Positions 1-11,600 of a DNA stretch of 64,000 nucleotides are shown piece after piece. The DNA lies in NCBI GenBank assembly GCA_023374025.1, contig SIJG01000040.1, positions 980,871-1,044,870 of the forward strand, in the 5' to 3' direction. The notes under the pieces were generated by a model that was not told the origin of the DNA, did no database searches, and was given only the letters and a program-made list of their open reading frames with translations. Numbering within the stretch: the stretch's first letter is position 1; each line of letters opens with the position of its first letter. Position numbers and translations under genes: made by a program. Origin of the DNA: Heterodera schachtii (lineage: Eukaryota > Nematoda > Chromadorea > Rhabditida > Heteroderidae).

Positions 1-342
1 GGAATTTTTCCGGTTTACCGATAAAAATTTTTTGGTCCGAACCTGCGCTTAAAAAATTATTGGGCTAGCAATTCGGAATTTCCAATTTACCGTTTTTTAG
101 CATTAAAAATGCCTAGTTCTAAGAATTTTTTTAAGTGTCGTTTTAGCACAGATTAGATTAGGGATCGGCGGAGCTCGATTTCAAAAGACGACCTAAGGAA
201 ACAAATTTTTATGAAAATTCAAACAAAAATTTATCATGGGTAAAAAAAGGGATTAATTTTATGCAAATTGTTTGGGGTTTTGGCCAAAATGAATTTTCTC
301 GAGAATTATCTTTTTTTGATGAGCATTTTCAAATTTAAATTT

Positions 343-1466
343 TTAATTGCGTAATTTGGGTTCGGATTTCATCAAAGTTTCAGCAATTCCACGATGATGA
401 GTTTTCTTTTGAATTTGTTCTTCTTCTATTTGATAATATTTATTCATCTTTTCCATTTTTTTCACTAATTTTGTTCACTTTTCGCTCTGAAAAATCATTC
501 AAATTAATGCTTAAATTGAAAAATAAACAATACAAATTGATATAAATCACTTTTTGAAAAATTTTGGCTGATGCCAATTTTATTGGCCCATCTTTCAATT
601 GTTCTATTATTCACACCAAAAGTTTGTTTAATTTTTGCATAAAATTCTTTCCATTTTTTGTGTGAATGTTTCCCAATTTGCATAAATTCTTTTTTTAATT
701 TAAAATATTTTTCCACAATTTCCATTTTTTGCTCATCAATTTTTTGGTTTTTCTCCAATGTTCCATTTTTTAATTGTTTCTTCCATCTTTGAATGCTTCT
801 GATATTTATGCCCAAATGTTTTGCTATTATTTTTTGGCTAATTTGTCTTTTTCCCTCCAATTTTTCATTTAATTTCATTTTTAATTTGCCATATATTTGA
901 TCAAATTGCATTAATATTTTACGTTTTTCATCCTCCGAATTTTTATGGACCATAATTCCAAATTCTCTTTTCCATTTGTAAATTTTCTCTTTATTTGTTC
1001 CCAATTTTTGTGCAATTTTTCTTTCAATTTTTGTCCATTCTTTTCTCGAGTATTTTTTTCCCATTTGCTTAATTTTTTCTTTTATTTTATGGAATTTTTC
1101 AACAATTTCTCTCTTTTGTCTGTCATTTAAAATCTGATTCTTTTGATCACAAATTTGTCCAACATTTTCTCTCAATTGTTCCAATTCATCACAATTTATG
1201 GACATTTCTTCACTCGCCTCTTTTTTTACTTCCACATTTTCATCAAAAAATTGATCAATTTGTTGATGATCATTTTGGTTATGATCAGCAATTTCTCTAT
1301 GCATTATTTGATCAATTCGACAGATGTTTTCTTCTGCTCCTTCATTCCATCGTTGGCCAAATATTTGATCAAAACTTTTTTCTTGCTTTATTTTGCCTGC
1401 TTCAGTTTGGTTAAATGCATTTTTAAATATTAAAAAACGAAATAATAATATTATTACTATTTTCAT
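343..1466 (-). CDS. Secreted tandem-HTH protein, copy 1 (exon 2 frameshifted)
   Basis: Start codon at 1464-1466. Residues 1-19 form a signal peptide (basic, then IVIILLFRFLIF). A conserved block follows (KSFDQIFGQRW, about 30-40), then an acidic DQ-rich stretch, then three HTH modules near residues 110-170, 180-235 and 245-300. Each module ends in a helix with a conserved aromatic pattern (IYKWK, IQRWK, IERWA). Exon 1 runs 1466 to 551 and the intron is 550-487 (gtgatt...tttcag). Exon 2 (486-343) encodes a fourth module, but it reads to a quick stop because an A run near 440 holds seven A where six keep the frame; with six, the frame is open to a stop at 343-345. Signal peptide plus HTH modules suggests a secreted nucleic-acid-binding protein; the function is inferred, not known. 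The upstream ATTGGTG motif is shared with other copies. Confidence 0.75.
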
Positions 1467-2198
1467 TATGATTTAAAAAATGAATAAAAATTAATTGAAT
1501 TCTTACATAAAAAAAAATTAATTTAATTATTGATCCATTAAATTAATGAAATCGGCTTTTTCATATATATGTTGTCAATAAATCACCAATATATGTTATT
1601 TTATTTTAACAAAAAAATATATGAACAACGAAATCTTTTTGATTAAATCTATTTTTTTTTACAACGAATTCACTTGGCAAAATTTTCGAAATTTAAAATT
1701 TTTGTGGCTTTTCGTGATTTTTAAAATCCCTCATAGAAAACCAATCCGGTTCATATTTATTTCCCCAAATTATAAAATAATTAATGCACTTTTTCATATA
1801 AGTAACAAATTTTCCTTTTTTTTTCTAATTTAATTTTCAAAATATTTTTCACTGTAATAATTTTATTTATTTAATTTTAATCTTTTCCATATTTTCACAT
1901 TAATAATCCATGCATAATCTAAGCAAATAATTGTCCAAATGATATCAAATAAATTTTTTTTTCCTTCAAAAATTCCAGTCATTAATTATTATTTTTTGGT
2001 TGAATTTTATTTGTTTTTTTACACATTTATTTGTACAGAAAACAGCAGCAGGTGCACAAGCATTTTTTAATGACAGAAATTTTTATTTTCCGCTATAAAG
2101 CTTCATGTAGATTTTTTTTATAAAATAAATATTTAAATTTTTCCTTTTTCCTTTATTAGAAATTTTGCCAAAATTACATAAATAAATTATTTATAGTA
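1467..2198. other. AT-rich intergenic stretch
   Basis: Apart from the motif at 1584-1590, I see only AT-rich sequence with short meaningless reading frames. No RNA gene or conserved coding segment is visible. Confidence 0.5.
1584..1590 (-). promoter_or_regulatory. Shared upstream motif ATTGGTG (HTH copy 1)
   Basis: ATTGGTGATTTATTGAC on the minus strand, about 120 bp upstream of the start codon. The same 17 bases occur upstream of copy 8 (41742 onward), and ATTGGTG also precedes copies 3, 6, 7 and 10. A promoter role is inferred from the conserved position only. Confidence 0.35.
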
Positions 2199-2206
2199 AA
2201 TTACTG

Positions 2207-2975
2207 GTGCTAAGTCGTTATATAAAAACCATCAAAAAGGGCGTTATATAAAAAACCATCAAATGAAAAATTTCAACCTAAAACTGTCCATAACTTTTGT
2301 CAAAGTCAACGGAATTAAACATTCTTGGTATCATGCGATAGCCCTAACATTTCTCTATTAGCTCATCTAAATTTCAAAAAATTTGGTCAAGGTTGAGCAA
2401 AGTTATGGCCAAAAGTACACAAGCAACCAGGTCTTCAAAAATTTTTGGCCATAACTTTTTTAAAACCTAATGAAATTTTTTTTAATTTTGCAGGCTAATA
2501 GAGGACACATAGGGCTAGCGAATGATAGCAAAATCACTTTATTTTGTTCGTTCTAAGAACTTTTTGATCAGAATTTTTGATGATCAAAATAATTTTATTT
2601 TTAATTAAAAAATTTCTGTAAGAAATTATTTTTGTTTTTTATTTTTTTGCTATTAGTCGATAACCCTATGTGTCCTCTACTATTAACTTGCAAAATTTCA
2701 AAAAATTTCGTTAGGTTTCAAAAAAGTTATAGCTAAAAATGTTTGAAAACCCGGTGCCTTGGGTACTTTTGACCATAACTTTGCTCAAACTTGACCAAAT
2801 TTTTTGAAATTTAGGTGAGCTAATAGAGAAATGTTAGGGCTATGAAATGATATGAATAATATTTAATTTGGTTTACTTTTACAAAACTTATGGACAGTTT
2901 TAGGTTGAAAATTTCCATTTGATGGTTTTTTATATAACGCCCTTTTTGATGGTTTTTATATAACGACATAGCACC
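2207..2975. mobile_element. 769-bp foldback MITE with 8-bp target duplication
   Basis: Ends in inverted repeats (GGTGCTA then GTCGTTATATAAAAACC) and is flanked by the direct repeat AAATTACT at 2199-2206 and 2976-2983. The two halves are inverted copies of each other over nearly the whole length, e.g. CATCAAAAAGGGCGTTATAT near 2229 and its complement near 2940, and TAGAGGACACATAGGG near 2501 and its complement near 2665. It has no coding capacity. The 8-bp duplication suggests mobilisation by a hAT-type transposase. Degenerate relatives lie near 15850-16200, 19317-19500, 26580-26965 and 34213-34380. Confidence 0.8.
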
Positions 2976-2983
2976 AAATTACT

Positions 2984-5681
2984 AAAAATTTATTTAATGC
3001 TAAACGTTATATTTTAATTTATTTTTAAATAAAGATTGCCAAAGGCATACATTTTATCAAATGCTTTCATTATTTTAAAATTAACGCGATTAAAATTGAA
3101 TTTTTTTAAATTCGAATTTTTAAAAAAATAAAATTTGCCAAAATGTAAATCATTCAAAAATTATTATTTTTCCAAATGCTTAAAAACATTTTGCCAAAAA
3201 AACATTTTAAATGAAATCGACTAAAATTGCCTAAAGCGTTTTTTTTTTTTGCCAAATGCTTTACATCATTCATTTTGCTGATGCTTTTCCCCATCCAATC
3301 ATTCACTTTCCCCTCCCCCATTTCCTCGCTTCATCAATTTCCTCCTCGTCGTCGTCGAGCAGCCATTTTTGGACACAACGATTGTACTTGCTGACGGGGA
3401 CGGACGGGGACCGGGGGAGGGGCGGGGACGGGGAATGCTAAAATGCGCTTTTCCCCGTCCATTATTATTCACATTTGATCGTCCCCGTCCCGTCCCGCCC
3501 CATCTCCATTACATACATTTCCCCCCCCCCCCAGCTAAAGATGCTAAAATGCAAAAAGCAAGACCCCCCCCCCCCGCGGGGGGGGGGGGGTGTCTCCATC
3601 ATCAAATTATTTTCCAACTGATCGCATTATGTGTGATTTTATCGACGATGCGATCAGCGGACGGATGGACGGAGTTAAGCAAAAGCTAAAGCAGAAGCAT
3701 GGGGAAGGTGGTGTTGTGTGGGGTGCTTAATGCACAGGGCGGCTTTTCACTATGGGTTAGGGGGGGGGGGGGGGGGACGGACTGTGCCCGGCGGCGCGAA
3801 TAAATTCACTTTTCTGCAGGGGTGTAGCCCCCCTCCCCCCCCCCCCCCCCCTCGAGGGACGACCTTTTTTTTTTGCTCTTCGGGCTCGTATTTTTCGACA
3901 CGATTTTCCAAAAAATTTTGAACAAAGGGCAAGGCACCGAAAAACTTTGGAATTTTTGGCCACTTTATTAACAGATTTTTCCAAAAATTGGCGATTTTTA
4001 GGTCCAATTTTGAGATTTTTGTTGAAATTTCAAAATAAAGTGCTATATTTTTCAGAAATTTTCCCATTTTTTATTAAAAAAAATTTCGGTTTCGGGGGGC
4101 TTGGCCACCCTCAGCCCTCCCCCCCCCCCCCCCCCCCTCGCTACGCCCTTGCCTTTCTGCCGCTGCTGCTGCAGCTGGTGGTGGTGGTGACGATGATTTG
4201 GGTGGACGGGTCCGATCATCGCCGGAGGCGTTGGTGGGCTGATTTGTGATTTGTTGTGAGAAAGTGTAGCAGACAGACAAAGACAACACAACAACAATAA
4301 ACAATGCAATGCATTCTTAGATTCTTATCAGTTTTCAGTACTGCTGACTGATCAGAAAAGAACCATATGGGAAGAAGCATTGTTAGCATAGCTTGCTTGA
4401 TCGGGCTAATAATTTTGTACAGGAATTATTCCCAATTTTTTATTGTTGCTAATTTATTACTACGACAAAATGCATACCGATTATAATCATTTACTGATCA
4501 AAATCAGAACCTTTTTGGAACCTAGCCAGCAACTTGATCGGGCTAATTAGATATACTTGTTTTTTACAGAAATTTAAAGTAGATTATGCATTTTAATTGT
4601 ATTCAGTTTTTATCACTATATTACTACTGTGGTCAGAGACATATGCTTCTCATATGGAAACTTGGTTCGGGTTTAATTAGACTAAATATATTTATAGGAA
4701 TTATTCTTTTTTTCCTAATTATATTTATATAAATAAGAATTTTTCAATTTTTTCATTAATTTTTCTGCTAATTCTAGCCCTTGTTAACAGCTAACTGATC
4801 ATGCTAAATTTATCATAATTATTATTTTTTTTTAAATTATAACTAAGATTAGGACGAAATGAAAAAATTATTTTTCGCAAATAACCCAATTCATTAAATC
4901 GGGATTAGATAATTTTTTATCAGTTTTTCACTACAACAGTTGGTCAAATAGGGTGTAAATCTGTAAATAGCCTTATTTATTTTGCATATTCAAGATGATC
5001 AACAAAAATTTGTTTTGATTTTCTAATCACCCAATCAACAACAATTTTTTATTCATTCCATATTACGAGAAATTAATTTTGGCGCGGAAGGGGTAATTAA
5101 TTGAGTAATTATTTAATGAATTAATTGTTTCCAGCCGTCCCAAGACGACCATTTATAGCGTTCGCCGTCCCATATTTTTATTGCCCTTTTCAAAAAAAAT
5201 TTTTGGCCAAGAAAATCATCTTATAAAATCAAAAATAATTTAATGCATCCAATCATTATTGCACGAATTTTATTTTATTTCCCTAATTTAGAAAACTCCT
5301 AATTCATTTTAATATTTTTTTAGTTTTAAATAGAAAATTAAAAAGCCTTGAAAATTTTCTAAATGAGCAAAATTATAAATATAGATGAAATATGCTTACG
5401 AAAAAAGATTTTTTTCTTAATTTATTTCCCTAAATAAGAAAAACCCCCTTCATTTAAATATTTTTATTATTTCTATAAAAAATGCAAAGATTGCAAAAAA
5501 TAATAAAATGAATTTTAATTAATTACCCTAAATTAGAAAATCCCTCCTTCATTCATTTTAATATTTTATCCGCTAAAAATCGAAAAAACCTTTCCCATAA
5601 TGGATAAAATTTAGAAAATTATTAATTTATCTAAATCCCCCTTTAAAAGATTTATTCCCATGACAACACTTTTCCCTTAAA
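2984..5681. other. Intergenic region with G/C homopolymer patches
   Basis: Mostly AT-rich. Between about 3390 and 4150 it holds GC-rich patches with G or C runs of 10-20 bases (near 3520, 3570, 3760, 3830 and 4120) and the motif ACGGGGACGGGGA with inverted partners (CCCCGTCC) near 3450-3500. The proline- and glycine-rich frames here come from these runs and are not genes. A (CAC)n/(CAG)n patch lies near 4165-4190. No gene is supported. Confidence 0.5.
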
Positions 5682-8600
5682 ATGCGTCCCCCGTCCGCCG
5701 CTTCGTCCGGTGGCCATTTGTCCGTCCCAACTGACCACCACCACCACCACCCGTCCAATCATCGACAACATTGTCCACCGTTGCCTGAACGTTTTGTGGC
5801 CGGATTGCGCTGCGCTTTTCAACTGCTCGACATCAACGGGAGCGGAAAAGTGCCATTTGAACAGGTGGAATTTGAAAAAATTTTTCTCATTTTTCTTACC
5901 TATATTCAAAAAATTATTTTTAAAATTTTTTGCGCCAGTTTTCACCGAGTTTCTGAATTTTATATGCCATTTATGGGCATTTAAAATTTAAAAAAAAACG
6001 GTTTTAAAAATTTTGCAATTGGGGCCAGGAATTTTTGGAAAACGTAGGACCGGGATTCCATTTCTGTACCGGACAAAATTGCTGAAAAAAATAGAAAAAA
6101 GCGCAAAATTTGGGTAAAATTTGGACTAGTGCCAGTAGAAAAAAAAACGGGATTTGTCCTGGTCCTGACCTAATTTAATTATAAAATTCAAAACATTTTT
6201 TCTTAATTTATTCCTGTAAATAATGCAAGTTGGATAATTGTGAGTTTTGATTTAATTAAGCATTTTTAACCCAATATTCACAATTTGTTCAAATATTTTA
6301 CAAAATTCTTGTGAATTAGCCCGTAAAAATTTTAATTTTCCTATATTTTTAATTTTCCATTTTTATTTTTATTTTTCGAATTTCTCCATTTGATTTATTT
6401 AAAATTTTTTGCATATTCATAAAGGTACAATATGTATGCATTTGTTTGCCCATTATTTCCCATTCGGAAATGGTCGCGCTGACCTTTCGCGTCGGCTTGG
6501 CTTTATTTGCCCTTTTAAGAAAAGGGGGACCATTTTGGCATTTCATTCAAAACACTGAATTATTCATAATCTGCCTCTTGGGAGTTAATTAAAATTTTGC
6601 TTTGAACAAAGCATTAAGCCAAAAGATTTTCACAAATTTTATCATGAAATTTTAAATTAAATTTTCAATCCTTAAAATTTTTGTCAGTGAATTTTGCTTT
6701 AATTTCTGTATTCTTCACTTCAAATTAAAATAAATTTAATGATTTCCAAATTTCTTTCTAAATAAAATGTACCTTTTTGTTGTCAAAACTGACAAAAAAA
6801 TCAAATTAATGAATAAAAATATTTTCTTATTAATTCTAATTTAAAAAGAATGTTTAACCATGTTTATATAAATTTATTCGATATTAATGTTATTTTTTAA
6901 TCAAATTTTTAGCATTAATCCAAAAGTGTTGGCAGATTTTTAATTTTATTTTTATTTTCCGTACTTTACTTTCGTTTGGGGTACCTTATTTGCAATTTAT
7001 TTATTATTGTTTTTTATTTTCATCAGATTTGCAAGAAATGGCCAGTACATTTTGCCGAGGCACCAGTGCCATCAAATTTTTTGGAATGTCTTCGTCGTGT
7101 GAACCCCAGCGAAGAAATGGTCACTTTTGAGCAGTTCATTAAGGGCGCCCAAGTGGCACTCAGAGAACGGTGTGCTTTTAATTGTTACAGGAAAATTTTA
7201 ATTAATGAATTAATTAATTAAAAAATTTAAGAATTTATTTTTTATTTTTACTCAGAAATTTAATTAATTAAATTATTCCAATTAACACTTTAATTGTTTC
7301 CTTAGAATGAACACAGCAGGCCGATTAAAGAGAGTGCAAAGTGAAGGCAAATTGTTCGGCGGCGATTTGGAAAATGGCAAAAACGGAGAAAGCAACAGAG
7401 CAAAAAGTAAATTATTTAATTGCTTAAATATAACTCAAAAAAAAAATTAATGAAATCCTGTTAATAATGATTGTCTTAATTTTATTTTAGGTTATATACC
7501 GTATTTAATGAATTCGACCCCCCGGGGGCGCAAATTTTCAAACCCTTCGTGAGGGTGGCTTTGATTCAAATGAGGCTCTAATTAGGGGGGGGGGGGGGGG
7601 CTAAAATTCAGTAAATACGTTAATTGATAACTTTTTAGAGATTATTTATATAATTTAAAGAATAAAATCTTTATATAAAAATTAAATATCAATTTATTAA
7701 AAAAATTACGATTTTACTCTTTCCGTACAAAATTCATATTTTAAACTTATATTTTCGATTCCTTCCGCCCAATCTAATTTATATGTGTCATAATTTATAC
7801 AAAAATTCATATTTTCAAATTTACAAAAATTACGTTTCTCCGCCCCACTCCCTCCCATTATTTATGTATTTAAATGTCAAATTATGAATTTCCATTTATA
7901 CAAAAGGTCGTGCCCCGTCCTCAACCCCTCCTGCTGCTGCTGCTGGCCCACATCCGTTGCGCAGCAATGGGCATCCGTCCATGGGTTTAAGTGGGCGCAA
8001 ATTGGACGGACGCGGTGGCGCTGGCGGCGGCGTCGGCGATGCGGCCGCGGCTGCGGCCGCGGCCGCTGATCACCGCATGCACCGGCTGGTACGACTGAAG
8101 AGGGCCAGCCGGAGCCAGCCGCAGCTCAACGAATTGTTTGACGGGGCAGGACAGCAGCAGCACCAACGAAAAAATGGTGGTGAACAACACCAGCACCAAC
8201 AGCAGCAACAACAAAACGGAGCAGCAGCATTACGACGGTGGGCGGCCGAGCGGGAGGGGCTTATAATAACATTGAATAATATAAATTTAATAATTATTAT
8301 TTTACTTAATTAAATAAGTGGGTATGTGATGCAAGTTGTCTCGCCCAATTATCGAGTTCCCGATATTTCTCGTCTCGAATTTTGGACACCAAAATTTTTT
8401 GCTTCCCAATTGGAATGCCGATCGACCTTTTTTGTTTGTTTGTTCCTAATCCCGAATCCTGGCAGGGACGGTCCCAGGGGGGGGGGGGGGGGGGGGGGTA
8501 CGCGGGGTACGTACCCCCCCCCCCCCCCAAGGCCCCTCCATTTTTAAGGGAAAAATAATATTTTTACTGAAAATTTTATTCCTTGGTGGTACCCCCCCCC

Positions 8601-11600
8601 CCCCAGACCTAGCCTCTCACTCAAATTTTCCAAAAAATTTCACTAAATTTTCAAAAAATCGACATTTTTTGATGAAAATCTCCTAAAAATGTTTTTGGAA
8701 AACCGCCCGCAAAAAAAGTGGAGTGTAAAACAACAACAAAAAAAAGGTCGTCGCCCAGGGGGGAGGTAGGTACCCCCCCCCCCAAGCCGAAATCCTGGGA
8801 CCGTACCTGAGTCTCTCCCCTGAATCGCGATATTTTTCTCACCCGGGACCCGAAAATTTTTTGGAGTCCCGACCCGGATCTCCCTGATGAGATGATGGAT
8901 GAAGGTTACGGGGGGGGGGGGGGGGTCGGTATACCTTTTAAAATGGATGGGATTCATGATCATGCTCTTTAGCTTATGAAATAATAATTAATTCGTTAAT
9001 TTAATTCTTTTCATTTTTAAAAATAATACGCCTTTTCAGAACGAATTGTCTTCAAGAAAATCAGTTTAATTTTCACTTTGCGGATAAAAATGGTTCTTCT
9101 GCTTCGCCTGACAAAGATGAGAATGATGTGAAAATTGTTTATCGATCAAAAAAGGTAGGGGAAAATAATTATTAAAGCGATTATTACCAATTATTAAAAT
9201 ATTAATTATTAATAATTATTATTGAAATTTCAGTATAAGGCGCCACTGCCACCTCAGCAAAACAAAGAGTCAGGCAAATTTAATGATAATCGAAGGCCAA
9301 TATCAGTGACAAGCACAGGCAAAATTTTATTTTAAAATGCAATATTAAAAATAAATGTTTTTTTTTTTGCAATAAATTTTTGATGGGAATTAAAATTAAT
9401 TAGTGTAATTATTTTTGCTTACTTTTAAACGATCACCATTTTTTATAAATACCTTAATAAAGTTGTCCTTTAATAAAAATTTCAAAGGAATATACAAAAA
9501 AATTAATTTTTAAAAAATCGAATTTTTCAAATTTTACCCAATTTTTTTAATCCATTTAAAAAAAACAAACTGATAATTTAATTACATTAATAAATCCAGT
9601 GACGTCAACAATTATGCAATCATCGCCATTATCAGCTGTAAATGGTCAGAATGGGATTCATAAGCGACAAAATTCGGCAATTCAATCAAATGGCACAACC
9701 AATAATTATGCCGACGAATTACAACCGCAAGTGGTCCGTTATTCAATTAATTAATTTTATTTGTTTTAAATAATATAATTTGTTAGGCAAAACATGAGCG
9801 ATTGTTGGATGAAGAGTTCAATATTGTCAAAATGGGAACAAAAAAAGCGCAGGAACTGATGGATTGGTATGCGGGTGAGTTGAAATTTAACGAATATGTT
9901 AATTAAACTAATTAATTTTTAAAATAATAGAATTAAAATTAAATGGTTAAAAAAATAAATTATTTAAAAAAAACCAGATTTAATTTTAAATAAAATAATT
10001 GGATTGAATTAAAAATAAATAAAATTAATTATTTAATTAAACCAAATTTAATTTGAAAACAATGAATTAAAAAATTAAAATTGATTTTGTTTAAAATGTA
10101 ATTAAACAAAAATTAATTGTAAAATAATTGGGTTTAAATTTTATATAAAAAATTAATTTAAAAATAATAGAATTAAAATTAAAATAAAATTAATTTAAAA
10201 TGAATTAAATCGCTATTGAAAAATAAAATTTAATTACAGACCGAGCTGAGAGTTTGGAGAAGCGCAAAAGAATGCTGAACAAAGGGATGGTGGCATTGGT
10301 AGCCAATAAAAACAATTTATTTTAAAAATATTTTTGCAAAAAATTTCAGGATTCGGCTATCCACGAGCAGAAGCTTAATTTTCATCGGGCTCAAATTGCG
10401 GAAATGAATCGGCGCATTACGGCAAAATATTATTATTAAAATAAATTAATAATAATAATATTTAAAACATAAAATTTCAAAATATATACATAAAAATGTA
10501 ATATTTTTTAAAGAAAAAAAGGCAAATTTTTGAAATATTTAAGAATTTTCATTTTTAATTAAATAAAAATCACCAAATTGCTTTCATCAACTCATTAATA
10601 AGACACTCAAAATTTTTATTTTATTTGTTCAATTCACATTCAAAATCTTACTAAAAATTAATCCATTTTTTGGAATCTGTTAAAGAAAAATTTTCAAAAA
10701 AATTTCTCAAATGCATTTCTGGAAATTGTATAAAATAAATAAATAATAATTGAATAAAAGTGGCATACATTTGTGCCATTTTAATTTTGCATGAATTATT
10801 TAGACTTTTTTGGCTTCATCCGAACGCGGCGGTTTCCCATCACACAACAATATTGTGAACAACAACAACAATAACAACAGTTCTTCTGCAACCCCCCAAA
10901 ATGCACCACAACAAATTCGTAGTCAAGTGCTTCCGCCACCATTTCCAGTCAATTAAATAAATAATTAATTAATTAGTTAATTAATTGATTGTTAATTAAT
11001 TATTTATTTATTTAGCCTCAGTCATGTTATTCATCTGTGCCAAACTCATCCTCAAATTGCTCATCTTCCTCAAGCTCATCGGCAGCATCTTCAGCACTCG
11101 ACAGCAGCAACTTTTGTACAGCATCGGAAGCAGAATTTTTACGCGCACAAAACCAGAAATTGACGAGGGTAATTAGGGCCTAATTAATCAACGTCAATCC
11201 CACAGAAAAAAATTGTCATATTGCCAGATGATTAAACTTAAAATTCCGCCATCTCCAATAGCACACTAAATGTTTCTCTATTAGCTTGTGAATTTCAAAA
11301 GTCCCATCCAGATTTAAACAATTTGTAACCAAACAAAGTAAAAAGTGATTTTCTTTATTCTATCATTTGCTAGGCTTGGTAAAATTTTTTGAAAATTTTC
11401 GTACTATTTATTAGAGACCGAGATTTCCAAATCTGCCGGACCGGACCGGACTGGGATTTTCAAAAAGTCCGGATTCTGGATCCGGTCTCTCATAATCCGG
11501 CCAATCCGGTAATCCGGTCAATCCCTATTTTTCAAATTGCCGGATCCGAAACCGGATTCCGGATTGGCAAAAATTTAAATTTCAATGTTAATTTAGGGAA

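Noticed and set aside
945..1433. Open hydrophobic frames on the strand opposite HTH copy 1 (and likewise opposite copies 2, 4, 7, 8 and 10)
   Set aside because: They are antisense shadows of Lys/Glu/Ile-rich coding sequence, which reads as Phe/Leu/Ile on the other strand. Their conservation follows from the sense genes.
3369..4310. Proline-, glycine- and histidine-rich reading frames on both strands
   Set aside because: They come from G/C homopolymers and (CAC)n-like repeats, with no splice-consistent neighbours or conserved domain.
8643..8963. 106-codon frame on the minus strand inside the SAPCD2-like gene
   Set aside because: It lies in an intron within a repeat cluster and depends on C and G runs.
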